Assembly: GCF_013177695.1 (NCBI RefSeq)
Contig: NZ_WOEY01000115.1
Location: 1 to 64,000 of the forward strand
Direction: 5' to 3'
DNA: 64,000 nucleotides
DNA from: Paraburkholderia solitsugae
GTDB taxonomy: Bacteria > Pseudomonadota > Gammaproteobacteria > Burkholderiales > Burkholderiaceae
A program made the translations under genes and the position numbers. Within the stretch, counting starts at the first letter, position 1; every line of letters begins with the position of its first letter. Shown here piece by piece: positions 26,249 through 35,197 of the stretch. The notes under the pieces are model-generated. The model was not told where the DNA came from and made no database searches. It worked only from the letters and a program-made list of their open reading frames with translations.

Positions 26249-27634
26249 TTAAAAATGGATTAAACGAGCCAGATCGTTGAACAGCGCAATCGCCGACAAA
26301 GCGACGATGCAGGCGAGACCCGCCCTCTGCAAAACGAGTTGCCAGCGATCAGAGACAACCTTGCCGGTTACAGCTTCAACCAAATAATATAACAGATGAC
26401 CCCCGTCCAATACCGGAATTGGTAACAGGTTCAGTACGCCGAGGCTAATACTGACAAGGGCCAGGAACGACAGGAATGCAGAAGGACCTAGACGTGCGCT
26501 CTTTCCTGCGTAATCGGCGATCGTCACGGGGCCAGAAAGATTCTTCAGCGAAGCCTCGCCGACGATCATCCGTCCGAACATGCGCACCGAATAAACAGCC
26601 AGATCCCACGTACGGCGAGCGCCCAGTTGCAGACTTTCGACCGGTCCGTATCGCACGTCGATCGACGGCACCTGGGTGGCGAGTTCCGCGCCGATACGGC
26701 CGATCTGCTGCCCCGTTGCGTCATCACGCTGCGACTGCGGGACGATGCGGACGTCTTCCAGCGTACCCGCCGCTTGCCCACCACGCTCGACCCGCAGCAT
26801 CACGGGCACACCGGCGTGCGATTTTACATAAGCGATGAAGGCCGTGGCGTTATCGGTAGGAATACCGTCGACCGCGCGCAGACGGTCGCCTATCGCAAGG
26901 CCGGCCTTTTGCGCTGCGCTATCCGGCTGCACACCCGCGACCGTGAGCTTGCCACCACCTGGCTCGAAGCCGAGATGCGACATAAAGTCGTCGTCGACCT
27001 CTTTCTCGGTGATCCCGCGCAGATCCAGTTGGAAATCCGAGGTGCCGTGGCCATCTTTCGCGCTCAACACGATGCGCTTATGATCGAACGCCGCGCCCAG
27101 CAGTTTCCAGCGCAGGTCGGACCATGAGCGCACGCGCTCGGATTCGCCAGCGTTCTCGGCACGCACCGCGACGATGGTTTCGCCACCGTCGAAACCGGCC
27201 AACGCCGCCGGCGTATTCGGAGCGGGCGCGGCCACCACCGCCGCCGGCTCCGTCACACCAGTGGCGAACACGAGGGCGAACAGCACGATGGCGAGCAGGA
27301 AGTTCGCGATCGGACCGGCTGCGACAATCGCGAACCGGCGCCACACCGACTGCCGGTTGAACGCATACGGCAAGGCTTCAGCGGGAATCGGCGCGCCGCC
27401 AGTCTCGCGCTCGTCGAGCATCTTCACGTAGCCGCCCAGCGGCAGCGCGGCAATCGTCCATTCGGTGCCCGTCTTCGGGCTCACCCATTGGAACAGCGGC
27501 TTGCCGAAGCCGATCGAAAAACGCAACACCTTGACGCCGCACAAACGCGCCACGCTGTAATGCCCGTACTCGTGGACGACCACCAGTACGCCAATCGCGA
27601 CCGCGAAGGCAAGCAGTTCGATCAGCAGATTCAT
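26249..27634 (-). CDS. rseP: RIP zinc metalloprotease RseP
   Basis: RseP is an inner-membrane site-2 protease that cuts anti-sigma factors during envelope stress and clears signal peptides. The 461-residue protein has the zinc motif VVVHEYGHYS (His21, Glu22, His25) in the first span, two central PDZ domains and the third ligand region NLLPIPVLDGGHLL in a C-terminal span. The start is ATG at 27632-27634; a longer frame upstream overlaps dxr and is discarded. It begins 7 bases after dxr. Confidence 0.97.
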   Translation of the reverse strand: MNLLIELLAFAVAIGVLVVVHEYGHYSVARLCGVKVLRFSIGFGKPLFQWVSPKTGTEWTIAALPLGGYVKMLDERETGGAPIPAEALPYAFNRQSVWRRFAIVAAGPIANFLLAIVLFALVFATGVTEPAAVVAAPAPNTPAALAGFDGGETIVAVRAENAGESERVRSWSDLRWKLLGAAFDHKRIVLSAKDGHGTSDFQLDLRGITEKEVDDDFMSHLGFEPGGGKLTVAGVQPDSAAQKAGLAIGDRLRAVDGIPTDNATAFIAYVKSHAGVPVMLRVERGGQAAGTLEDVRIVPQSQRDDATGQQIGRIGAELATQVPSIDVRYGPVESLQLGARRTWDLAVYSVRMFGRMIVGEASLKNLSGPVTIADYAGKSARLGPSAFLSFLALVSISLGVLNLLPIPVLDGGHLLYYLVEAVTGKVVSDRWQLVLQRAGLACIVALSAIALFNDLARLIHF

Positions 27635-27641
27635 AGACGCC

Positions 27642-28847
27642 TCACTGGACGGCGCGTTCCGTGCGACGGGCGGCGTCCGGCAGACGTGCGATGAAGTCGG
27701 CGGCGGCACGGCGTGCGGCCGCGTCCGCTTCGATCACGTCTTCCAGCGCGTGCGCGCTGCGGTTCGGTAACGCGTTGAGGACGGCGTCGACCACCTGAGC
27801 GATCGCCATGAAACCGATCTGGCGCGACAGGAACGCTTCAACAGCGATTTCGTTCGTGGCGTTCAGCGCCGCGCTCGCCAACCCACCCTCGGCCAGCGCC
27901 TTCACGGCGAGCGCGAGACACGGGAAGCGTGTGTAATCCGGCTTGTCGAACGAGAGCGACGCGACCTGCAGCAGATCGAGTTGCGCCACGCCCGAATCGA
28001 CACGCTCCGGAAACGCCAGCGCATGCGCGATTGGCGTACGCATGTCGGGGTTGCCCAGTTGCGCGAGTACCGAGCCGTCGGCGTACGACACCATCGAATG
28101 GATCACGCTTTGCGGGTGAATCAACACCTCGATGCGCTCGCCCGGCAAGTTGAAGAGCCAATGCGCCTCGATCACTTCGAGGCCCTTGTTCATCATCGTG
28201 GCGGAGTCGACCGAAATCTTGCGGCCCATGACCCAATTCGGATGCTTGCAGGCCTCGTCAGGCGTGACGTCGACCAGCGTGGCCGGTTCGCGCGTACGGA
28301 ACGGGCCGCCCGAGGCGGTCAGGATGATCTTCGACACGCCGCCGTGCAGCTCCGCTTCGCGCGGCAGGCATTGAAAAATGGCGTTGTGTTCGCTGTCGAC
28401 CGGCAGCAGCACGGCGCCATTGTCGCGCACCGCGTCCATGAAGATCGCGCCGGACATCACCAGCGCTTCCTTGTTGGCGAGCAGAATACGCTTACCGGCG
28501 CGCGCGGCGGCCAGGCTCGGCGCGAGGCCCGCGGCGCCGACGATCGCCGCCACTACCGTGTCGCAGCCGTCGCTCTTCGAGACGTCCACGAGCGCTTGCG
28601 GCCCGTACGTGACTTCGGTCCTGCAGCCCGCTTCGCGCAGTTTCGCGGCGACCTGCGCGGCCGTATCGGCATCGCCGACCACGGCAACTTCAGGCTGAAA
28701 GCGCAGGCATTGCTCGACGAGCTTGTCGCCGTTGCGATGCGCCGTGAGCGCGTAAACCGAAAAGCGCTCGGGATGACGCGCGACGACGTCAAGCGTGCTG
28801 TCTCCAATCGAGCCCGTGGAACCGAGCAATGTCAGACGTTTTTGCAT
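27642..28847 (-). CDS. dxr: 1-deoxy-D-xylulose 5-phosphate reductoisomerase
   Basis: Dxr (IspC) makes 2-C-methyl-D-erythritol 4-phosphate, the committed step of the MEP isoprenoid pathway. The 401 residues start MQKRLTLLGSTGSIGDSTLDV, the NADPH-binding motif. They contain the metal-binding VDSEHNAIFQCLP segment and the PNWVMGRKISVDSATMMNKG block. The start is ATG at 28845-28847; the open frame continues upstream to 28925 within cdsA and is not used. Its isoprenoid product line feeds the neighbouring uppS gene. Confidence 0.98.
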   Translation of the reverse strand: MQKRLTLLGSTGSIGDSTLDVVARHPERFSVYALTAHRNGDKLVEQCLRFQPEVAVVGDADTAAQVAAKLREAGCRTEVTYGPQALVDVSKSDGCDTVVAAIVGAAGLAPSLAAARAGKRILLANKEALVMSGAIFMDAVRDNGAVLLPVDSEHNAIFQCLPREAELHGGVSKIILTASGGPFRTREPATLVDVTPDEACKHPNWVMGRKISVDSATMMNKGLEVIEAHWLFNLPGERIEVLIHPQSVIHSMVSYADGSVLAQLGNPDMRTPIAHALAFPERVDSGVAQLDLLQVASLSFDKPDYTRFPCLALAVKALAEGGLASAALNATNEIAVEAFLSRQIGFMAIAQVVDAVLNALPNRSAHALEDVIEADAAARRAAADFIARLPDAARRTERAVQ

Positions 28848-28857
28848 ATCTCTTTCT

Positions 28858-29679
28858 CTAGCCGAGCAGCAGCATGGCAAGCGGCAGCACCGGCAACAAT
28901 GCGTCGATGCGGTCGAGTACGCCACCGTGCCCGGGCAACAGGCCGCTTGAATCTTTCACTCCGGCCTGGCGTTTCATCATTGATTCGAACAGGTCGCCCA
29001 CCACGCTGAATGCCACCAGCAGGGTCAGGGCGAGCAGCGTACGTACGGCGCCCCATTGCGCCAGCAGCGCAGAATACAGGGTCGGCTCGAACGCGTGCAA
29101 AAAGACCGCCGCCGCTGCGACGATCATCACCACCAGCCACCCGCCGACCGCACCCTCCCACGTCTTACCAGGGCTGATGGCGGGCGCCAGCTTGTGTTTT
29201 CCGAAAGCTTTTCCGGAGAAGTATGCGCCGATATCGGCCAGCCATACCAATAGCAGCAGCGACAGCACGAACGGCACGCCCTTCATGCGCGCGGCGACGA
29301 GAGCATGCCAGCACGCGACGAATACCACAATACCGGCAAGGAATAGAAAGCCGCGCCAGGCGCCTTGGGAAAGCGTTGGCTTGCGCAGGAGCACATACGG
29401 CCCCGCGATCACCCAAAAAATTGCGGCCGCCTGAAGGAGCGGCCGGGCTTCCCCGACGCCGGTACCGAGACCCGTGCTCGCGACCAGCGCGACCGCGGCC
29501 ACCAGCGCGTAAATGACCGGGCCCGCGCCGCCGAGCTTCAGCAAGCGCGCCCACTCCCATGCGGCGAACACGACGACGAAGGCGATCAGCGCGCCGAACG
29601 CGCCCACCGGCGCGAGCAACGTGACCGGCAGGAAGATCGCCAGCAGGATGATCGCCGTGATGACACGGGTTTTTAGCAT
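28858..29679 (-). CDS. cdsA: Phosphatidate cytidylyltransferase
   Basis: CdsA forms CDP-diacylglycerol from phosphatidate and CTP, the precursor of all membrane phospholipids. The 273-residue protein has about eight membrane spans and the family signature near the C-terminus, KDSSGLLPGHGGVLDRIDAL. The start ATG at 29679 overlaps the end of uppS by 7 bases, so the two are translationally coupled. Confidence 0.97.
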   Translation of the reverse strand: MLKTRVITAIILLAIFLPVTLLAPVGAFGALIAFVVVFAAWEWARLLKLGGAGPVIYALVAAVALVASTGLGTGVGEARPLLQAAAIFWVIAGPYVLLRKPTLSQGAWRGFLFLAGIVVFVACWHALVAARMKGVPFVLSLLLLVWLADIGAYFSGKAFGKHKLAPAISPGKTWEGAVGGWLVVMIVAAAAVFLHAFEPTLYSALLAQWGAVRTLLALTLLVAFSVVGDLFESMMKRQAGVKDSSGLLPGHGGVLDRIDALLPVLPLAMLLLG

Positions 29680-30455
29680 GGAAGCGAATCGACGTTTTGC
29701 GATTGCGGCTCGAGTTGAGCACTGGTGCGGCCGAAGCGGCGCTCGCGCTCCGCGTAGGAGGCGATAGCGTGGCCGAGCGCGTCTGCGTCGAAATCCGGCC
29801 AGAACGTGTCGGTGAAGTAGAACTCGGTGTAGGCGAGTTGCCAGAGCAGGAAGTTGCTGACGCGGCGCTCGCCGCCGGTGCGGATAAAGAGGTCCGGCTC
29901 CGGCGCATAGGCCATCGACAGGTGTTCGGCGAACGAGTCCTCGTTCACCTCGACCGCCTTGCCCGCCAACGCCGATTGTTCAGCGAGCTTGCGGGTGGCC
30001 TGCATGATGTCCCAGCGGCCGCCGTAGTTGGCGGCGATGGTGAGCGTGAGACGGGTGTTGCGCGCGGTCTTGGTCTCCGCGCGCTTGATCAGATCGCGGA
30101 TGCGGGCATCGAACTTCGACAGATCGCCAACCACGCGCAAGCGGATGCCGTTCGCGTGCAGCTTGCCGATCTCGCGCTCCAGCGCGGTGACGAACAGGCG
30201 CATCAGGAACGACACTTCGTCGTTCGGGCGGCGCCAGTTTTCCGAGCTGAAGGCAAAGAGCGTGAGGTATTCGACGCCCTGTCGGGCGCAGGCCTCGACG
30301 GCCGCACGCACCGCGTCGACGCCGCGCGTATGGCCGGCCACGCGCGGCAGACGGCGCTGGGTCGCCCAACGGCCGTTGCCGTCCATGATGATCGCGATAT
30401 GTCGCGGCACCGCGGCGACGTCAGGCACGCGCACGGTTGAGCTGGTATAGGTCAT
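29673..30455 (-). CDS. uppS: Undecaprenyl pyrophosphate synthase (cis-prenyltransferase)
   Basis: UppS condenses eight isopentenyl units onto farnesyl diphosphate to give the C55 carrier lipid used for peptidoglycan and O-antigen. The 260 residues contain the conserved IAIIMDGNGRWATQRRLPR with catalytic Asp25, GVEYLTLFAFSSENWRRP and the C-terminal DLFIRTGGERRVSNFLLWQ. The N-terminal 15 residues are an unconserved extension. Neighbours are frr upstream (59 bases) and cdsA downstream (overlapping). Confidence 0.97.
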   Translation of the reverse strand: MTYTSSTVRVPDVAAVPRHIAIIMDGNGRWATQRRLPRVAGHTRGVDAVRAAVEACARQGVEYLTLFAFSSENWRRPNDEVSFLMRLFVTALEREIGKLHANGIRLRVVGDLSKFDARIRDLIKRAETKTARNTRLTLTIAANYGGRWDIMQATRKLAEQSALAGKAVEVNEDSFAEHLSMAYAPEPDLFIRTGGERRVSNFLLWQLAYTEFYFTDTFWPDFDADALGHAIASYAERERRFGRTSAQLEPQSQNVDSLPC

Positions 30456-30514
30456 GGCCGTCGGGACTGTGACAAAAAAAGAAGTGGAGATCTGAAAGTC
30501 TGAGCCAACCGGCC

Positions 30515-31075
30515 TCAGACCGTCATGATCTCGGCTTCTTTGGTCACTACAAGCTTGTCGATTTCAGTGACGAACTTGTCCGTCAGTTTCTGAACGTCGT
30601 CACCCGCACGGCGCTCGTCATCCTCTGAAATTTCTTTGTCTTTCACGAGCTTTTTCAGTTGCTCGTTTGCATCGCGGCGCAGGTTACGGACAGCGACTTT
30701 GGCCGTTTCCGCTTCGCTCTTGACCACTTTGGTCAGTTCGCGGCGGCGTTCTTCGGTCAGCGCGGGCATCGGCACGCGGATCACGTCGCCTTGCGTAGCC
30801 GGGTTCAGACCGAGGTCCGACTCGCGGATCGCCTTTTCGACGACCTGGACCATCTTCTTTTCCCACGGCTGCACGCCGATCGTGCGTGCGTCGATCAGCG
30901 TCAGGTTCGCGACCTGCGAAATCGGCACCGGCGAACCGTAGTAATCGCACTGGATGTGATCGAGCAGGCCCGTGTGTGCACGGCCCGTGCGGATCTTCGA
31001 CAGGTCGTTCTTGAACGCGTCGATGGAACGCTGCATCTTTTGCTCAGCGCCCTTCCTGATATCAGCCACAGACAT
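30515..31075 (-). CDS. frr: Ribosome recycling factor
   Basis: RRF splits post-termination ribosomes together with EF-G. The 186-residue, three-helix-bundle protein has the standard length and motifs: the first helix MSVADIRKGAEQKMQRSIDAF, the KIRTGRAHTGLLD segment, PMPALTEERRRELTKVVK and the C-terminal helix. Strand and order after pyrH are the usual ones for the rpsB-tsf-pyrH-frr cluster. Confidence 0.98.
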   Translation of the reverse strand: MSVADIRKGAEQKMQRSIDAFKNDLSKIRTGRAHTGLLDHIQCDYYGSPVPISQVANLTLIDARTIGVQPWEKKMVQVVEKAIRESDLGLNPATQGDVIRVPMPALTEERRRELTKVVKSEAETAKVAVRNLRRDANEQLKKLVKDKEISEDDERRAGDDVQKLTDKFVTEIDKLVVTKEAEIMTV

Positions 31076-31175
31076 TTTTAAACCTCCGAACCTTCAAAAC
31101 GGTGCGAGTCGGCCAGCGCGCGCACTATGCGGCGGCCTGGGCTCGCGTTAAAGCCCACGTTATGTGAACGAGAGT

Positions 31176-31889
31176 TTACACGTGGACGAGGGTACCCTCG
31201 TCCTCGCCTAGTACGATGCGCTTAAGCGCGCCCGGCTTGACGATCGAAAACACCCGGATCGGCAGCTTCTGGTCGCGGCACAGCGCGAACGCCGTGGCGT
31301 CCATCACCTGCAGATTGCGGCCGATGGCTTCGTCGAAGCTGATCGTGGTGTAACGGGTCGCGCTCGGGTCTTTCTTGGGGTCGGCCGAATAGACGCCGTC
31401 CACCTTGGTGGCTTTCAGCACCACTTCCGCACCGACTTCCGAGCCGCGCAGCGCGGCGGCCGTATCCGTCGTGAAGAACGGATTGCCGGTACCGGCCGCG
31501 AAAATCACGACTTTGCCTTCTTCGAGCTGGCGAATCGCGCGGGGCCGGATGTACGGCTCAACCACCTGGTCCATGCGCAGCGCGGATTGCACGCGCGCTT
31601 CGATACCGGCGTGGCGCATTGCATCCTGCAGCGCCAGCGCGTTCATCATTGTAGCCAGCATACCCATGTAGTCAGCCGTAGCGCGATCCATACCGGCCGC
31701 GCCGCCCGCGACGCCGCGGAAAATATTGCCGCCGCCGATCACCACGGCCAGCTGCGTTCCGAGACGGACCACTTCGGCCACGTCCGCCACCATTCGTTCG
31801 ATGGTCGCGCGATTGATGCCGAAGGCATCGTCGCCCATCAGAGCTTCACCGGAGAGTTTGAGCAGGACGCGTTTATAGGCAGTGGGCAT
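31176..31889 (-). CDS. pyrH: UMP kinase
   Basis: PyrH phosphorylates UMP to UDP and is the feedback-controlled entry to pyrimidine nucleotides. The 237-residue amino-acid-kinase-fold protein starts MPTAYKRVLLKLSGEALMG and contains VVIGGGNIFRGVAG, ATADYMGMLATMMNALAL and KVDGVYSADPKKDP. ATG at 31887-31889 is chosen over a longer frame to 32030, because it gives the family N-terminus. The gap to tsf (220 bases) includes a 16-bp perfect palindrome that might be an operator. Confidence 0.98.
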   Translation of the reverse strand: MPTAYKRVLLKLSGEALMGDDAFGINRATIERMVADVAEVVRLGTQLAVVIGGGNIFRGVAGGAAGMDRATADYMGMLATMMNALALQDAMRHAGIEARVQSALRMDQVVEPYIRPRAIRQLEEGKVVIFAAGTGNPFFTTDTAAALRGSEVGAEVVLKATKVDGVYSADPKKDPSATRYTTISFDEAIGRNLQVMDATAFALCRDQKLPIRVFSIVKPGALKRIVLGEDEGTLVHV

Positions 31890-31977
31890 AGGGGTATCCA
31901 GATCGCGCAGAACAGGGCAACAACAAGGGACTAATGTAGGGGTGAAATACTGATTCGGGCAAGCGTCGCCAAATTGA

Positions 31978-31993
31978 CGAACCCTAGGGTTCG
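31978..31993. repeat. 16-bp perfect palindrome upstream of pyrH
   Basis: CGAACCCTAGGGTTCG reads the same on both strands and is centred about 96 bases before the pyrH start. Further left in the same gap, GGCTGTGC and GCACAGCC form a second inverted repeat near 32004-32035. It could be a dimeric repressor site or a processing hairpin; no factor is known to me. Confidence 0.5.
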
Positions 31994-32109
31994 CCAGCGG
32001 CGGCTGTGCAGCGAGGGTCAACCCGCGCACAGCCTTGCGGCGCCGCCGACCGCGGCAAAGTCTTGCTCCGCCGCGGGTCCAACGGTACTAACTGAAGCTT
32101 AAGCGATAC

Positions 32110-32991
32110 TTATTGTTGCTTTGCAGCAGCGACTTGAGCGGCCACTTCAGCTGCGAAGTCGTCCTGCTTCTTCTCAATGCCTTCGCCGACCACGAACAGC
32201 GCAAACTTCTGCACGCTCGCGTTGCCAGCCTTCAGCATCTGTTCGATCGTCTGCTTGTCGTTCTTAACGAACGTCTGGTTCAGCAGCGACACTTCCTTCA
32301 GGTACTTCTGCACGCTGCCGTCGACCATCTTGGCGACGATTTCAGCCGGCTTGCCCGATTCAGCAGCCTTCTGTTCAGCAATGCTGCGTTCCTTGGCGAT
32401 CAGATCGGCCGGCACGTCGTCCGACGACAGGGAGACCGGCTTCATGGCGGCGATGTGCATGGCCACGTCCTTGCCGACCTGCTCGTCCGCGCCGGTGTAC
32501 TCGACCAGCACGCCGATACGCGTGCCGTGCAGGTACGCTGCCAGCTTGTTCGCCGTGTCGAAACGCACGAAACGGCGGATCGACAGGTTTTCACCGATCT
32601 TGCCGACCAGCGCCAGACGCACTGCGTCGACCGTCGAGCCGTCCAGCGGCAGTGCCGACAGGGCCGCGACGTCAGCCGGGTTTTGCGTAGCGACCAGCTC
32701 AGCGACCGTCTTCGAGAACGCCAGGAAGTCGTCGTTCTTCGAAACGAAGTCGGTTTCGCAGTTCAGTTCGACCAGCGAACCCGCGTTGCCGCCGATGAAC
32801 GATGCGACCACGCCTTCAGCCGTCACGCGCGACGCTGCCTTGCTGGCCTTGTTGCCCAGCTTCACGCGCAGCAGCTCTTCAGCGCGCGCCATGTCGCCTT
32901 CGGCTTCCGTCAGCGCCTTCTTGCATTCCATCATCGGCGCGTCGGTCTTTGCGCGCAGTTCTGCAACCATGCTTGCGGTAATTGCCGCCAT
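32110..32991 (-). CDS. tsf: Elongation factor Ts
   Basis: EF-Ts recharges EF-Tu with GTP. The 293 residues begin MAAITASMVAELRAKTDAPMM with the conserved TDAPMMECKKAL motif and the coiled-coil and C-terminal modules of the family. Two tandem ATG codons occur (32994 and 32991) behind a GGAG; the second gives the normal family N-terminus. It is separated from rpsB by a strong terminator hairpin, so its expression is partly set by read-through or its own promoter. Confidence 0.98.
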   Translation of the reverse strand: MAAITASMVAELRAKTDAPMMECKKALTEAEGDMARAEELLRVKLGNKASKAASRVTAEGVVASFIGGNAGSLVELNCETDFVSKNDDFLAFSKTVAELVATQNPADVAALSALPLDGSTVDAVRLALVGKIGENLSIRRFVRFDTANKLAAYLHGTRIGVLVEYTGADEQVGKDVAMHIAAMKPVSLSSDDVPADLIAKERSIAEQKAAESGKPAEIVAKMVDGSVQKYLKEVSLLNQTFVKNDKQTIEQMLKAGNASVQKFALFVVGEGIEKKQDDFAAEVAAQVAAAKQQ

Positions 32992-33132
32992 CATTTGCTC
33001 CTTGAGTTCCGTCTGTCACACGCCGCCCGGACTTCGATACCGGCGGCAAGAATTCGTTTCAACATCGCACGTATTTTCTACGGACTATGTTTCAGGCACT
33101 GCTCACAGCACACCACTACTTTGTCGCGGCTT

Positions 33133-33166
33133 AAAAAAAGGGGGCCTGTAGAAAGCCCCCTTTTTT
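33133..33166. terminator. Terminator/attenuator between rpsB and tsf
   Basis: AAAAAAGGGGGC (33134-33145) and GCCCCCTTTTTT (33155-33166) form a perfect 12-bp stem with a 9-base loop. On the minus strand the stem ends in a T-run, in the direction of rpsB to tsf transcription. It lies 18 bases after the rpsB stop. Its position in the gap suggests attenuation, so that rpsB is made in excess of tsf. Confidence 0.85.
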
Positions 33167-33184
33167 GCCGGACACGGGGCAGCT

Positions 33185-33937
33185 TTACGCTTCCGAGTTG
33201 ACCTCGACGAACTCGTCGCCGTCACCACCACGGGTAGCTTGCACCACGTCGTTGACCGCGTTTGCACGGCCTTCCAGGATCGCGTCAGCCACGCCAGCCG
33301 TGTACAGAGCGACAGCCTTCGAAGCGTCGTCGTTACCCGGGATCACGTAGTCGATGCCCTCCGGCGAGTGGTTCGTGTCGACCACGGCGATGACCGGAAT
33401 GCCGAGCTTGTTAGCTTCGGTCACGGCAATCTTGTGGTAGCCGACGTCGACCACGAAGATTGCGTCCGGAATACCGCCCATGTCCTTCACGCCGCCGATC
33501 GACTTTTGCAGCTTGGCCATTTCGCGTTCGAACAGGAGCGCTTCTTTCTTGCTCATGCGTTCGGTTTCGCCTGCTTCCAGCGCCGCTTCCATGTCCTTCA
33601 GGCGCTTGATCGAGACCTTCAGCGTCTTGAAGTTGGTCAGCATGCCGCCGAGCCAGCGTGCGTTGACGAACGGCATGCCAGCGCGTTGCGCTTCTTCAGC
33701 GATCGTGTCGCGCGATTGACGCTTCGTGCCGACGAACAGGATCGTGCCGCGATTCGCCGCCAGTTGACGCGCGTACTTCAGCGCGTCGTTGTACATCGGC
33801 AGCGTCTTTTCGAGGTTGATAATGTGAATCTTGTTGCGATGGCCGAAAATGAAGGGGGCCATCTTCGGGTTCCAGAAGCGCGTTTGGTGACCGAAGTGGA
33901 CACCGGCTTCCAGCATTTGACGCATAGTAACTGCCAT
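33185..33937 (-). CDS. rpsB: 30S ribosomal protein S2
   Basis: The 250-residue protein has the S2 signature: VTMRQMLEAGVHFGHQTRFWNPKM at the N-terminus (shortened here), FVGTKRQSRDTIAEEAQR and GIPVIAVVDTNHSPEGIDYVIPGND. It ends in an acidic tail (DEFVEVNSEA). The start ATG at 33937 has GGAG seven bases upstream. A very good promoter about 250 bases upstream leaves a long structured leader, as expected for an autoregulated ribosomal gene. Confidence 0.98.
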   Translation of the reverse strand: MAVTMRQMLEAGVHFGHQTRFWNPKMAPFIFGHRNKIHIINLEKTLPMYNDALKYARQLAANRGTILFVGTKRQSRDTIAEEAQRAGMPFVNARWLGGMLTNFKTLKVSIKRLKDMEAALEAGETERMSKKEALLFEREMAKLQKSIGGVKDMGGIPDAIFVVDVGYHKIAVTEANKLGIPVIAVVDTNHSPEGIDYVIPGNDDASKAVALYTAGVADAILEGRANAVNDVVQATRGGDGDEFVEVNSEA

Positions 33938-34187
33938 GAAATTCTCCGCGAGGGTTGGGTCTTAAGCCGGCTGCCGTATCTGCCGCGCTGCCAGTCATAC
34001 TTTCTGGCTGAACGCGACGGACACCCTGGGTGCGCCGACTTGCGAGTCTGTTGCCTTGGTACCGCCTTATCCCGTAGCGCAGGCAACTATCGCTACGATG
34101 AGCCTTTCCTGCCTGTTTGTGCCTTGCTTGTGTTCATTAGAACAGCAATAAAGCAACAAAATAAGACAGAGATCGACTTAGCCAAAG
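33938..34187 (-). promoter_or_regulatory. Structured 5' leader of rpsB
   Basis: Between the promoter and the rpsB ATG lie about 245 transcribed bases without a gene. On the transcript GTTGCCT pairs with AGGCAAC (34050-34087) and GCCAG pairs with CTGGC around a 9-base loop (33990-34008), nearer the start codon. In E. coli and relatives S2 represses its own mRNA through the leader. The structures here are compatible with that, but the S2-binding motif was not folded. Confidence 0.5.
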
Positions 34188-34217
34188 ATTATAGCACGTG
34201 ACTATCGGCCGACTCAA
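34188..34217 (-). promoter_or_regulatory. Sigma70 promoter of rpsB
   Basis: On the minus strand TTGAGT (34212-34217) and a perfect TATAAT (34188-34193) are separated by 18 bases. Transcription should start near 34181. This is the strongest sigma70-type promoter seen in the window and fits a highly expressed ribosomal gene. Confidence 0.7.
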
Positions 34218-34356
34218 CCTGCGCGGTAGCTCCCGTTTGCCGCAGCCGGGTTGCACCTGCGCGGCGGCTGCCTTAGCGCAAAACCATGGCAAAAGCCTGC
34301 GGCAGCCGGAATATGGTGCGATAATCTCGCAATAAATCGCATTTCAGGCCCGACTC

Positions 34357-35166
34357 ATGGCTATTACGCTCAAAAACGAACACGATATCGCGCAGATGCG
34401 CGTCGCCTGCAAGCTTGCCAGCGAAGTGCTCGACTACATTACGCCGTTCGTCACGGCCGGCATCACGACCGGCGAACTCGACCGGTTGTGTCACGAATAT
34501 ATGCTCAACGAACAGGGCACGATTCCGGCGCCGCTGAATTATCAGCCGCCAGGCTATCCGCCTTATCCGAAAGCCACCTGCATTTCGGTGAACGACGTGA
34601 TCTGTCACGGCATTCCGGGCGACAAGACCCTGAAGAACGGCGACGCGCTGAATATCGACGTCACGGTCATCAAGGAAGGCTATTTCGGCGACACCAGCCG
34701 GATGTTCATTGTCGGCGAAGGCTCCATCATGGCCAAACGCCTCGTGCAGACCACCTTCGAATGCATGTGGCTCGGTATCGATCAGGTGCGCCCGGGCGCC
34801 CATCTCGGCGATATCGGCTACGCCATCCAGAAGCATGCCGAAGGGCAAGGCTACAGCGTGGTGCGCGAATATTGCGGCCACGGCATCGGCACGGTGTTCC
34901 ACGAAGACCCGCAGATTCTGCACTACGGCCGTCCCGGCACCGGGCTCGAGCTGCAGACCGGCATGATCTTCACAATCGAGCCGATGATCAACGCCGGCCG
35001 GCGCGACATCCGCACCATGCCGGACCAGTGGACCGTCAAGACCAAGGACCGCAGCCTGTCGGCACAGTGGGAGCACACCATCCTCGTCACCGAAACCGGC
35101 TATGACGTGCTGACTGTCTCGGCCGGCACGCCCGCGCGTCCGCCGGCTGTCGCGGCCACGGCCTGA
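34357..35166 (+). CDS. map: Methionine aminopeptidase, type I
   Basis: Map removes the N-terminal methionine from nascent proteins. The 269-residue pita-bread-fold enzyme keeps all five metal ligands: the two Asp in NIDVTVIKEGYFGDTSRM, the His in GHGIGTVFHEDP, the Glu in FTIEPMINAG and the Glu in WEHTILVTETGYDVLT. It also has the SVNDVICHGIPG substrate His. The start at 34357 follows a divergent gap shared with rpsB, and the pairing with rpsB is common. glnD follows after 31 bases. Confidence 0.98.
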   Translation: MAITLKNEHDIAQMRVACKLASEVLDYITPFVTAGITTGELDRLCHEYMLNEQGTIPAPLNYQPPGYPPYPKATCISVNDVICHGIPGDKTLKNGDALNIDVTVIKEGYFGDTSRMFIVGEGSIMAKRLVQTTFECMWLGIDQVRPGAHLGDIGYAIQKHAEGQGYSVVREYCGHGIGTVFHEDPQILHYGRPGTGLELQTGMIFTIEPMINAGRRDIRTMPDQWTVKTKDRSLSAQWEHTILVTETGYDVLTVSAGTPARPPAVAATA

Positions 35167-35197
35167 CCGACTTCCGACCTCACCTGTCCGCCTGCCA

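Noticed and set aside
24529..26280. 583-residue plus-strand frame opposite bamA
   Set aside because: Antisense shadow, Arg/Leu/Val-rich, no conserved motif.
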